Source of the DNA: Apoderus coryli
Lineage: Eukaryota > Arthropoda > Insecta > Coleoptera > Attelabidae
Assembly (NCBI GenBank): GCA_911728435.2
Contig: OU452202.1
Location: forward strand, 5,807,135-5,871,134
Length of the DNA: 64,000 nt
Direction of reading: 5' to 3'
A program made the position numbers and the translations under genes. The notes under the pieces were generated by a model. That model ran no database searches, had not been told where the DNA came from, and saw only the letters and a program-made list of their open reading frames with translations. This document shows, one piece after another, positions 1 to 9,844 of this stretch (position 1 is the stretch's first letter; each line of letters starts with the position of its first letter).

Positions 1-106
1 AATAACAACTTCAATGTCACTAAATAAACCTACAGATGTTTTGCTACGAAGCCGGATTCCATATAAGCGCTTTGCCAATGGATTATAGCTATAAACAATA
101 AGAATA

Positions 107-838
107 AGGATTTTGTTTAATTTAGCAGGGCCTCAGTCTAATTCAGTAGAACCAGACCGAGGCATGGGTCGACAGATACTGACGAATTCGTTTCGCTCTT
201 ATTATGAGCTCGTCAGAGTACCAAAGTCGTTGCCCATCTACAAATACACAAAATCCCTCGTGTAGGTAAAACCAGTCATTTTGTCCGCTATGCCACGAAA
301 TTATTTTTCATTTATATTTACGGACACAAATTCATTTTATAATTTTGCATTATTTGGCATCGACGACCGAACGCTTGGAGACCACCGTCTGAAGCGTTGC
401 TGATAACCAAATATTTTGGGTGTAACTAGCAGAAGGATAAATGGTTTGTGTTTACACTATTTTCATTTGATTTCTATTTTTACGGTTGGTGTTACCTATA
501 CATTGGATTTGATCGGCCTCTGTATGGTGGGATATGCATTACTATATTTGTATGTAGCTGGTATTAGTTTACATATATCTACTGTTGTATATCTCATTGT
601 GATTAAATGCAGGCCGATATTGTAGATGGGCAACGACTATGGTACTCTGACGAGCTCATAATAAGAATTCGTCAGTAGGTATCCGTCGACCCATGCCTCG
701 GTCTGGTGGAATTTGACTGAGGCCCTGCTAAATTAAACAAAATCCCTTGTGCAGGTAAAACCAGTCATTTTGTCCGCTATGGCACGAAATTATTTTTCAT
801 TTATATGTACGAATACAAATTCATTTTATAACAAGATT
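107..838. repeat. Inverted-terminus satellite-type element, copy A
   Basis: Two parts. Bases 107-245 are an inverted fragment of the element. Bases 250-838 are one unit in the other orientation, so the motif 'gacgagctcataataag' occurs once on each strand. The unit matches the tandem units at 34049-35108 (for example 'aacgcttggagaccaccgtc' and 'cccatgcctcggtctgg'). A short ORF inside it (416-625) has no recognisable domain and begins with TTG, so it is not taken as a gene. The superfamily is not recognised. Confidence 0.75.
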
Positions 839-880
839 GGTTCCAGAAACGTTAAGACTCCATAAAGATAATTATTTGAG
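832..880 (-). repeat. Short dispersed repeat shared with 9403-9445
   Basis: The stretch around 'gattggttccagaaacgtta' is the reverse complement of sequence at 9403-9445 ('taacgtttcaggaaccaatc'), where it lies next to a non-LTR 3' end. It is probably a fragment of the same retroelement family. The bases from here to 993 hold nothing else I recognise. Confidence 0.5.
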
Positions 881-993
881 TTCACATTTTTTTTTGGAGC
901 TGTTTGGCTTCAGACAGATTATTAATTTATATTTTCGTTTATTTTAAGTTTTATCCAACTTTTTTAAAATAAACACCATTGACAAATTTACTA

Positions 994-2278
994 CGAGGGT
1001 TGCCTTCTATATTTTGGGATTTGGCAACCCTGGTGTTGCAATCTGGCAACTGACAGCTCTATCGTAAAGTTGGACATTTTTGAGGTTATACGTACTCAGA
1101 ACGTTTTGACATACGAGCGCTATTGGTGTTGTTTACAGTAACTTAAAAGATTCATCTCGGTCCAAAAATGGAATTAAATCGTGAACATTTTCGTGCGATT
1201 AGTTTTTACAACTTTCGACGTGGATTAACTCAGCAGCAGTGCATGGAAGAAATTCAATTTTTGGCGATGAAGCTCCGTGAAGGACCAGTGTTTATCGATG
1301 GTATGGTGAATTCAATCGTGGTCGTAGTTCACTCCAAGACGAATTTCGTGAAGGTCGTCCAAAATCAGTTGTTGTTCCGAAAACCATTGATGCTGTGCGC
1401 GAACTGATATTGCAAGAACGTCATGTGACCTATCAAGAGATTGAGACAACCTTAGGCATTAGTGGGACCAGCATACATTCAATATTGCATAAACATTTGA
1501 CTGTCAAAAAATTTTGTTCGTGTTGAATCCCACACAATTTGTCAATCGCTCAAAAAAAGGCTCGTGTCGATTGGTCGAAAGAAATGCTCAAAAAATACGA
1601 TTGCGGTGCTTCGAAACACGTCTATGACATAGTGACAGGTATGAATCGTGGATTTACGCGTATGAGTCCGAAAGTAAACAGCAGTCGGCTGTATGGGTGT
1701 TTCAAGATGAGCCAAATCCAACAAAAGTTGTTCGCGCACGAAGCACTTCCAAGCAAATGGTCGCCTGTTTTTTCGGAAAAACTGGACATGTCGCAACCGA
1801 ACCACTAGAACAAAGCAGAATACTCAATTCTGAGTGGTACAAAACCATTTGTCTGTCAGTTGTTTTCCAATAAATCAGGAAATCCGACCGCCGAAGACGG
1901 ATCACTCTTCACCACGACAATGCGAGCTCTCACACATCGGCTAAAACAACTGCATTTTTGAGCACCCAAAACATCGATTTGATGAGTCATCCGCCGTATA
2001 GTCCTGACTTGGCACTGAATGACTTCTTTTTATTCCCGTACGTAAAAAACAACGTGAGAGGTCAACGTTTTTCGACACCTGAAGAAGCGGTTGCAGTTCA
2101 GAATACATGTTTTGGAGATACCTCAATCAGAGTGGCAAAAAAGCTTCGACAATTGGTTCAGACGCATGCAAAAGTGTATACATCTTCATGGGGCATATTT
2201 TGAAAAAGAATAAAGTAATTTTCGATGATTAATAGTTGCTTTTGTTCTCTAATCCCGAAATATAAAAGGCAACCCTCG
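994..2278 (+). mobile_element. mariner relic, family 2, copy A
   Basis: Flanked by TA at 992-993 and 2279-2280. The terminal inverted repeats start CGAGGGTTGCC and end GGCAACCCTCG, and both continue into a 'cgaaatataaaagg'-like stretch. Between them is a decayed transposase, from the 'MELNREHFRA' start at 1168 to the 'YSPDLALNDFFLF' region near 2000. Length (1285 bp) is typical of a full mariner, so it decayed by point changes and frameshifts and not by truncation. A second copy of the family is at 52180-54623. Confidence 0.9.
1168..2203 (+). pseudogene. mariner transposase pseudogene (family 2)
   Basis: The reading starts MELNREHFRAISFYNFRRG and then shifts frame several times. An 89-codon piece at 1539-1808 and an 81-codon piece at 1958-2203 carry recognisable mariner sequence. 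The first-aspartate motif expected as TGDESWIY is damaged ('TGMNRGF' near 1640). The third-aspartate motif 'PYSPDLALNDFF' survives near 1995. It cannot encode a working transposase. Confidence 0.85.
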
Positions 2279-2280
2279 TA

Positions 2281-2467
2281 TCACTTAATAAGTTACAGGG
2301 TCATCAAGGTTTAATTTTTATTTAATTTTGTAACTGTTTCTTAGACTTCTGGACTAAGTCCTTTAGGCCCTCTTTCGGTCGGTTAAAGACCCGACCCCTG
2401 GAACTGCTATCTCCACTTTAGTTACCCGGTGTCCGTGGAGCATACCACATAAAAAAACTGGAGACCG
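2281..2467. other. Spacer between mariner relic and small gene
   Basis: Between the right TA of the mariner relic and the stop codon of the minus-strand gene that ends at 2468. No ORF, repeat match or clear poly(A) signal was seen. It may include the 3' UTR of that gene. Confidence 0.3.
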
Positions 2468-4044
2468 CTAAATAATATGCTCGTTATACTTGTGTTTAAT
2501 AACAGTAATAGCTGTTTGTTCACTGTTACACCCTATAACACTATATGTCTGAAAATATTGAAAGTTCAGAAACATTTCCGAGAAACTTACTGCCGCATCA
2601 TCTGGTGCATTTAGAATTCTCCCATAAATTGAATCCTCGTCCAGAGGCTGAAAACAACGCCATGTCAATGCAGAACGTTTGAACGGTCTTCTAACACTAA
2701 AGAACTTGTCATAATCCAGATCGATGTAGCCTACTGAATCAACTGAAATTTTGATTTTGCTAATTAATAGACTATATAATAAAACTTACAAGAAATGTGT
2801 CTTACATTCTACTTGTGTAGATTCTGTACTGCGATATGATGATGAGAGGGCACTCTGAAAATAATTGAAATAGTACTTAACTTTCAATCATAGTTTTGAT
2901 TACCTACATGAAGTTCACTGACAAAGCAATATCTAATTGTAACACAAGGGCACGCGCGCACAAGTTCAATACTCGACGGCTCAGGCGGGATTTCGCTAAG
3001 TGGTGTGAGTTATACAGTTGTGAAGCCCGCGAAAATATAGGTTAAATCAGTAGTTTGAGCTTTTGTGTTACTGTTAACCTGCTAGTTAAGTCAATTTTGA
3101 ATTACTCAGTGTTTATGTCAATTACAATCTGAGTGGGTACTGAAAATAATAAGCTTGAAATCATCATCAGTATGCATTACTCCAACCCAGGGATTTCTAT
3201 TGTGAACCCTAATCTTGAAAATAATAACCTGTTTAGACAAAACATACCGTTGAATCAAAAGTCAAGTCGCAAATAACACTTGCTATAGTTGCTATGCTAA
3301 GAAATTTGAGTCTGCGAGTAGCACGAACCAATACACAAACGTTATTTGCATGCTATAAGCGCTGTAAGCTTAATACGAAACTCGAATAACTTCTAAAGTA
3401 CCTTCTACTCTAGATGTTATTGGAAAGTCGCGCCACAAAATCACAGACGCATAAAGTGACATAAACTGGTTAGAATTAATATTTATAAAAACTCAACGCA
3501 AGTTACTGTTGCCCCTACGCACTATAACACAACTACATATAATATCAAGAGACAAGTTATTCAGAAGCGGGTTATGTAGACATACCTATAGCACAGCACA
3601 AATCTTTCCTCAAACCACAGAACTAAGACACAGTACAGCTTGATTTGTTACGTGTTCGACATGCGAAAACTAGTAGAAATTGGTTTTATACCTACTTCTG
3701 ACTTGATAATCAAACAAAATTCTGTAACATTACATTTTACATTATCATTTTGTCCGTGGATGCGAAGAATAAACGATTATACTCGTTTCGTCCAAGCAGC
3801 AAAGCTTATCCTACTTTACGCATGTAAAATCCGATAACAAGAAAACTCCTGCTTTGTTTATTCATACATAAATTAAAATAAAAACGCTTACCTCTTGCCT
3901 AGCAGAACAATCATCCAATTCTGATATATTTAAATACGATCTAGAAATTAAAGGTGAATTATACATAGAATCTGAACTGGTTTGTGGATTACTATTTAAC
4001 AAAGTCTCTACAGAAACTCTAATTCTCTTCGACGGTGATTGCAT
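2468..4044 (-). CDS. Unrecognised small multi-exon gene (protein about 150-165 aa)
   Basis: Three coding exons join in one frame with consensus splice sites: 4044-3892 (51 codons, ATG start, begins MQSPSKRIRVS, donor GAG|GTAAGC), 2854-2806 (acceptor TTTTCAG, ends one base into a codon) and 2742 onward (acceptor TTTCAG, phase fits). The last exon either reads straight through to a TAG at 2468 or loses a 42-nt in-frame intron (2590-2549, GTAAGT...TTTTCAG). The N-terminus is serine-rich and basic. The third exon has many aromatic and charged residues ('YIDLDYDKFF', 'LTWRCFQPLDED'). No family was recognised. It starts about 130 bp downstream of the stop of the gene at 4171-4806, on the same strand. 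Confidence 0.6.
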
Positions 4045-4170
4045 TTTTAATCTTAAATTAATAACAATCTTTTGAAATCAATAACGAAATATATTAAACG
4101 CGATGGTCATATATGATTAAAAAATTTAAAAAAGCTTTTAGAATAACTGTCCAAAATTATAGCGGGAAAA

Positions 4171-4806
4171 CTATTTGACATCTGCATGTCTCGGAATGAC
4201 AGGATCAAACCTACGAAGTATGCTAGGAAAGAACCTCGTCCGTTCATAATAGGCTGATGTTTTCCGCAAAATATCAGCAACATTCACTCCGCCGTTTGTC
4301 ATCACCTTTCCTTTTACAAATGTATCTTGACCAATGTAAAATTTTGAACGGTTGGCGTTCTTTTTATAGAAAATAGTAAGGAATAACAAATCAATTTTAT
4401 TTAAATGTTGCCGTTTGCTAAGTGACTTATCTACTTAATTTTTACTTAAATAATACATCCTGGTATTAACGTATTTAGTCGCCTACATATAAACCCTGAA
4501 TACGTTAATGTACAATGTTTACATTATTTAATACATACCTATGAAGCACATCAAATGACAGAGGTCGCATACCAATATGGCCTACCTGCACCCGCTTTTG
4601 AAACGTTATAGCGTCTCTTCCCACCTCAATGACAATAGGGTTATTCTTTCGTAGTGATTGATCTGAACAAGTGAATGTGATTATACTGAACTGAATATTT
4701 GGCGAAACCGAAAGATCATCTTTTTTGTGATTGGCTTTCACTTAACCTCGAAAACTTGTGAACACAACCAACTCTGCTCTGAAAACTGGAAAATTATTTC
4801 TTCCAT
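4171..4806 (-). CDS. Unrecognised small multi-exon gene (about 138 aa)
   Basis: Three exons were inferred. Exon 1 is 4806-4747: ATG, 20 codons, starts MEEIIFQFSEQ, donor GAG|GTTAAG. A 56-bp intron follows. Exon 2 is about 4690-4523: acceptor ATTCAG, begins FSIITFTCSD. Exon 3 is 4359-4171: it carries 'YIGQDTFVKGKVMTNGG' and 'RFFPSILRRFDPVIPRH', and ends at a TAA. The first junction is phase 0 on both sides. The second junction needs the GTAAAC donor at 4522, because the stronger GTATGT donor at 4538 would break phase. That part is therefore less sure. The residues look coding (no low complexity, mixed hydrophobic and charged), but I do not recognise the family. Confidence 0.5.
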
Positions 4807-5913
4807 GATATTATTATCCATGTTTTAAACTTTTACAATTTCTTGGTTTGATTCGAAATCATATTCCAATTATTATCTCTCAGTATTCAATACTTTTAGA
4901 GGTTAACTGTTAACTGAACGAACAAACCGTTACCTAGAGGTTGATCAGTTAGCGGATAGGGGGGTAGGAATTTTAATCAGTTTGGTAGAAGTGACCGATG
5001 TCGAAAGAATACGCACAATCGTGAATGAACTGACAATTTTCAGATTGTTCACTTAGTTCAGTACGAAAGAATAACCCTTATATCGCTCAAAACCGCATGC
5101 GCATCGGAATAAAGGGAGATAGAGAAACTGCCATTTTGATGTGGTTTTGTTGCCAAGTTATTTCATTGCCTTCTAATTTTTATACTATAACATGTTCAAA
5201 TGACACATAAAATTAATATATTTATAGTGGTGTAAAAATATTAGAATAATCTAATCTATATCATTGGGAAAGAGATATGATAAAATTGTTGGTTTTATTA
5301 CTGTCAAACTATATGTAATTTTGATTCATTCATATATATTTTTTACATCTTATAAATGAGACATTAGCTTTTCCCACATAAAATTTGACGTTCATGCATT
5401 ATAATCCTTATATCTTATATTATTATCACAATAAGCTGTGTTATTATATTATACGTGATATTATACAATACAATGCCGTGTCTTATAGGAATTATATTAT
5501 TATAACTTTTCCAAAGTAAGCTCATTAAGTACTTTTTAAGACTTCCTGTAGTAGAACATCAAAATGGCCGCGGCCTATATTCCACCATCTTTACTTATCA
5601 CTTGAAAAAGCACTAAGGAATTGGTCTACAATGCTCAATATTCAGCGGATCTTCCTTTGTACAGACAGGGATGATTGTGACAGTTTTTAACTGACTCGGG
5701 CAATTTCCCATCTCAGCAAAAATCTCATTCCTTAAATTATAATTTTTCTTGTGTCTCTACCAAAATAATATCTTTCTCAACGCTCTTGACGAATCAATAT
5801 ACACACGGTCGTTTTGACTTTTTTCACCAACACTCTATGGTTTCTAGGACTTATTGATCTCCATTAACCATTTCCTTATTCATTTACATTAGCACGAGAA
5901 ATTCTGGTAGTTA
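4807..5913. other. Intergenic, AT-rich
   Basis: No gene or element with clear borders was seen. It includes an AT-rich stretch (5380-5520) made of short 'ttatattatta' motifs. Confidence 0.3.
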
Positions 5914-5921
5914 GTTCAGGA

Positions 5922-6830
5922 TAGGGTTGCCACCTGGCCGGTTTCCCGTTAACAAGGCCGGTTGCCGGTCAGCATCCAAAAAAGGCCGGTTTTCTTACCA
6001 CCTTAACGTCATCATTGGACTCTCCACAGTAAAGTAATGAAACTGCAATACAAGGCGCCATATATTGGTGGGTAGCCGTAATTATCACTCATTGAATTTA
6101 TGTGTTCTGTTACACAACAAAAGGACCCTGTTTTCCGTGCGGATTTACCCGAATTTATTGCATCAATATAACGCTGTCGTTTGCGCCTGTTTAGTTTGTA
6201 CGTTTGCATTCATTCTAACATTAGGGAGTTAAAGTTGTACACGAGACGTATCTATGCTGACGTAACGGAAATTATTTAGGATAAGTCAATTGAAAAATCT
6301 AGGACCAAAAATGAGTTAAAGGTTGATTAGCAACGTAACGCATTTCTCTTAGGTTATGTTTATATTTGTTAAACTCGTTCGGATACCTCCGGTCATACAA
6401 TCGAGGATTTCCGGTAGAATGCGTTCTCGTATCGATACGGGATACGTATACGCAAACGAGATGAAAAATTCATTTGCGCATGCCTAGCTGCCAATAGATA
6501 CGTATACGTTCTTGTCTCATGAACAAATTTAACTCCCTATTAGTTCGGAATTTTATTCATCATTAAGTAAAAACGCAGAACTTATTAAAAATACAATTTT
6601 AAAATTTAAACAAGTGTATTTGTGTATTTATCCGATAGATGTAGCTCGAGCTCGAGGTATAGCTTGTTGTGACTAAATTTTGCACTCATTTTAATTTTAA
6701 CAATAGAATTCTATTTTCTGGTTTTAAAGTTGTTTGCATTTTTTTAAACTAGTTTTACACCTGCAGCGTTTTTTTTTTGGTCGACGGTCCCGAAGGCTGG
6801 TTTTCTATTTTCAAAAAGGTGACAACCCTA
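5922..6830. mobile_element. hAT-type non-autonomous element
   Basis: The ends are TAGGGTTGCCAC on the left and GTGACAACCCTA on the right. A perfect 8-bp target duplication, GTTCAGGA, sits at 5914-5921 and 6831-6838. Imperfect copies of 'ggccggtt' follow the left end. Eight-base duplications and a short AGGGTTGCCA terminus are characteristic of hAT elements. No transposase is visible in the 909 bp, so it must have moved in trans. Confidence 0.85.
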
Positions 6831-6838
6831 GTTCAGGA

Positions 6839-7680
6839 TGGCGTCTTATAAAGCATTCGATCCAATGTTTGCCTGATCTCACATTTTTAAAATGGTTGCC
6901 CCTTTTTAGATTTTTTATGAACATTTGGACACTATTTGTTGTAGTTTTGTTTCCTTTCATGTTTGGAAAACGTTTCACCCGTCCTATCTTGCGACCGGTT
7001 CCTTCGAGTCAGTTCCAGTACTGATTTCCTAGAATATTTTTATTAGGAAAGTATATCAGCCTACTATAGTTGTCGCAGTGTGTGCGTCGTAATTCGTGGG
7101 CGAAAATAATAGTTTTATTTTTGATTTCTCATTTCTTCCTGCAGGGTATGAATAAGAAGTATTATCGGAATTTGTTTTCCAATAAATTGCCTACCACATG
7201 AACGATTTATGGTAATTATTATTTTTGAAAAGCAATGCTTTTTTGAAAAGTAATTATTTTCTCACATGCTAAGTATTAAAAATAAGTAGGTAGTTATTGG
7301 GAATATAATAGCAGTTTATTAGTTTTTTTTTGAGTACCTACTATTGAAGTATATCTTCAAAGATCTCTCTCTAATGGTAGACTTTTTTGTTCCACTTTTA
7401 TGATATACATTTTCAAAATATAGACCTACTACTGCGTTGAAAAAAATAAAATAAAATCAAAGTAAGTTTACTGTAATAAAACAGTGCATACCTAAATCTA
7501 GGATCAAGAAAACCTAATACTTGATCATCACATCCTTAATCTCTTCGAATAAAGAAATTTTGATTGCCATTGCCAAGTTGTTTATTTTTTTTACTAACAA
7601 CTAACATCTAGTATCCCTGAAACAATGTCGTTTCGTTTAAGACGTATGTAGAGCTTAAAATATGGTTGACTTTGTCAGTA
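6839..7680. other. Intergenic, no recognised feature
   Basis: AT-rich sequence between two transposable elements. No coding stretch was supported. Confidence 0.3.
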
Positions 7681-8418
7681 TATACCGGATTTTGCAAAAA
7701 GTATGGAAACCTCTCAATCATCATTTTTGAATTGTTTGGAGAATTTGAAACTAATAACTTTATGAAGAACTTCCTATCTCTAAACTCACTCGCTACCGAG
7801 TTATCGACACTTGAAATCAAATAAGTTAATGAGTATGGAAAGATCAAAATACCAAAAACAATTGTTTATTCAAAAAAGATTGCAATAGAAATGATGATTA
7901 ACTAAAACAACTTAAAACACACCAACAAAACCGAAACAAAAAACAAGAAAGTCAATTTAAAAGCAAATGTTCGAAATGCATACCATTAGCGATTTGACAA
8001 AATTCTTGTATTTTGTTTCTGTTTTGTTGGTGTGTTTTAAGTTGTTTTAGTTTATAATTATTTCTGTTGCAATGTTTTTTGAATAAACAATTGTTTTTGG
8101 GATATTTATTGTTGTTTCTATACTCATTACCTTGTTTGATTTCAAGTGTCGATAACTAGGTAGCCAGTGAGTTTAGAGATAGGAAGTTCTTAATATAGTT
8201 AGTTTCATATTCTCCAAACAATTCAAAAATGATGTCAAATATAGGGTGTTTCATTTAAAAAATTAAAACTGCGCCTTGTTGGGCCACCCGGTATATTTTA
8301 AAGTACTGTCAGTACATGCTCCCAAAAAAATCTACAAGTTTTGTATGAAACTTTTTTTCATATCATTTACCGTTCGTGATATATTGAGGGGTTTCCATAC
8401 TTTTTTGCTAACCCTGTA
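7681..8418. repeat. Foldback (long inverted repeat) element
   Basis: The two sides are inverted copies. 'aaaaagtatggaaacc' near 7698 returns as 'ggtttccatactttttt' near 8391, and 'caattgtttattc' (7860) matches 'gaataaacaattg' (8082). The right arm has about 170 bp that the left lacks, including a short 'atagggtgtttcattt' element. The outer bases are 'tataccgg' and 'ccctgta', like other TA-flanked elements in this window. No coding sequence. Confidence 0.75.
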
Positions 8419-8938
8419 TGTAGGACTCCATGTGGTTGCCTCGTAGTTTATACTTGGACTTTCATAAACGCTTTTCAATGATCTCATCAATTTCTATTTG
8501 GACCTACAGTTCAGACAAAAATTTCTCGAGAATGTGTTGTCGAAAGAATAACCTGGTTTTCTTTTCGTAAGTTATGCTTGCAGCTTCCAGTACGATCAAA
8601 TCGTTCTTATAGTATCTGCAGCATTCTTTCATCAGGATGTCTGTTGTTTCGATATTTCTGTGCATACACTAATGAAACAAAAAAAACATTTCCCAACAAC
8701 CTAAATCATGTTTACTAGCAGACGGCAATTCATTTTCTTCACAACGTGTAATATTACACGTTTTATTAACATGCGCAACTTAATAATTACTTGGTAAACG
8801 TAAAAATTGACACCTAATTAAAGCCATAAAAACCCCCACCTAGGCACAACACGTTTTCGGATTTTTAATTAACATAAAAAATAGGTAATCGTTTCAGGTG
8901 CAACAAAGGTAGATTATTGGTATGATTTTAAAGATCAT
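8419..8938. other. Intergenic, no recognised feature
   Basis: No ORF or repeat with clear borders was seen. Confidence 0.25.
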
Positions 8939-9290
8939 CGATACACCCTACTTTATATAGGGCGTTCCATTTAAGAAAATTGTGCAAAATAAATTTAAAA
9001 ATATTAATATTTAAACAAAAATTTTAAACACCTTGTATAAGGAACCCACAATATTTAATTTTTGGGGGAGAGTAACATCTAAATTTAAGCAATTAAAATA
9101 CTTTTTAAAGGTAATTGAATACTCTATCGATACACCCTACTTTATATTTAGGGCGTTCCATTTAAGAAAATGGTGTAAAATAAATTTGAAAATATTAATA
9201 TTTACACAAAAATTTTAAACACCCTGTATAAGGAACCCACAATATTTAATTTTTGGGGGAGAGTAAAATCTAAATTTAAACAATTAAAAT
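8939..9290. repeat. Tandem duplication, 189-bp period
   Basis: Two copies starting at 'cgatacaccctactttata' (8939 and 9128). Both run through 'aggaacccacaatatttaat' with few differences. Each copy contains 'gggcgttccatttaag' and 'aaacacc(c/t)tgtataagg', features of TA-flanked MITE-like repeats common in insects. No coding potential. Confidence 0.8.
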
Positions 9291-9402
9291 AATAAAATCA
9301 CTGTGTGAATGAAAAAATGTAAATTTGTCAGTGCTGTTAAAAAAAGTTGGGTTGGGTTTGGTTGGACAAAACTTAATATAAAAACGTAAATTAAAAAATG
9401 TA

Positions 9403-9535
9403 TCTTTATAGAGTCCTAACGTTTCAGGAACCAATCTGTTTCCGTCGTCAGAGGATAAACATAATAATAATAAAGACTTTATTGTAAAAAAAGATATTTT
9501 TACAAAAGGCGAAGTTGAAGCAGTGCTTCATAACA
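9403..9535 (-). mobile_element. Non-LTR retrotransposon 3' end
   Basis: On the minus strand it reads 'caacttcgccttttgtaaaa', then 'tttacaataaag', then a TTA-type repeat. The same tail is on the plus strand at 17360-17430. The neighbouring 'taacgtttcaggaacc' piece also occurs at 832-880. It is a severely 5'-truncated copy. Confidence 0.7.
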
Positions 9536-9844
9536 TAAATATTTATTCTGTTTTTTAAGTAGATATTGTTTTGAACAGTTTTTGCATATTGACATTTGTC
9601 AACTAATCTATTTGACGTTGAGATAAATCGATAGACAAACCATTAAAAAGAAACTGCTTCATTCTGTATTAAAAACAGGACGTCACCAGCACTAGAGGCG
9701 ACGCTAACACTATTCCGAATGAACTATCAGCACCTGGCGGGAAATTTAAATGTATCAATTTTTTTTCGTTTAGACTTTCGCGGCCACCGTGTGGTATTTA
9801 CGATCGATCTAACTGTTTAAAGTGTAGACGTTCGGTTAGGTTAT

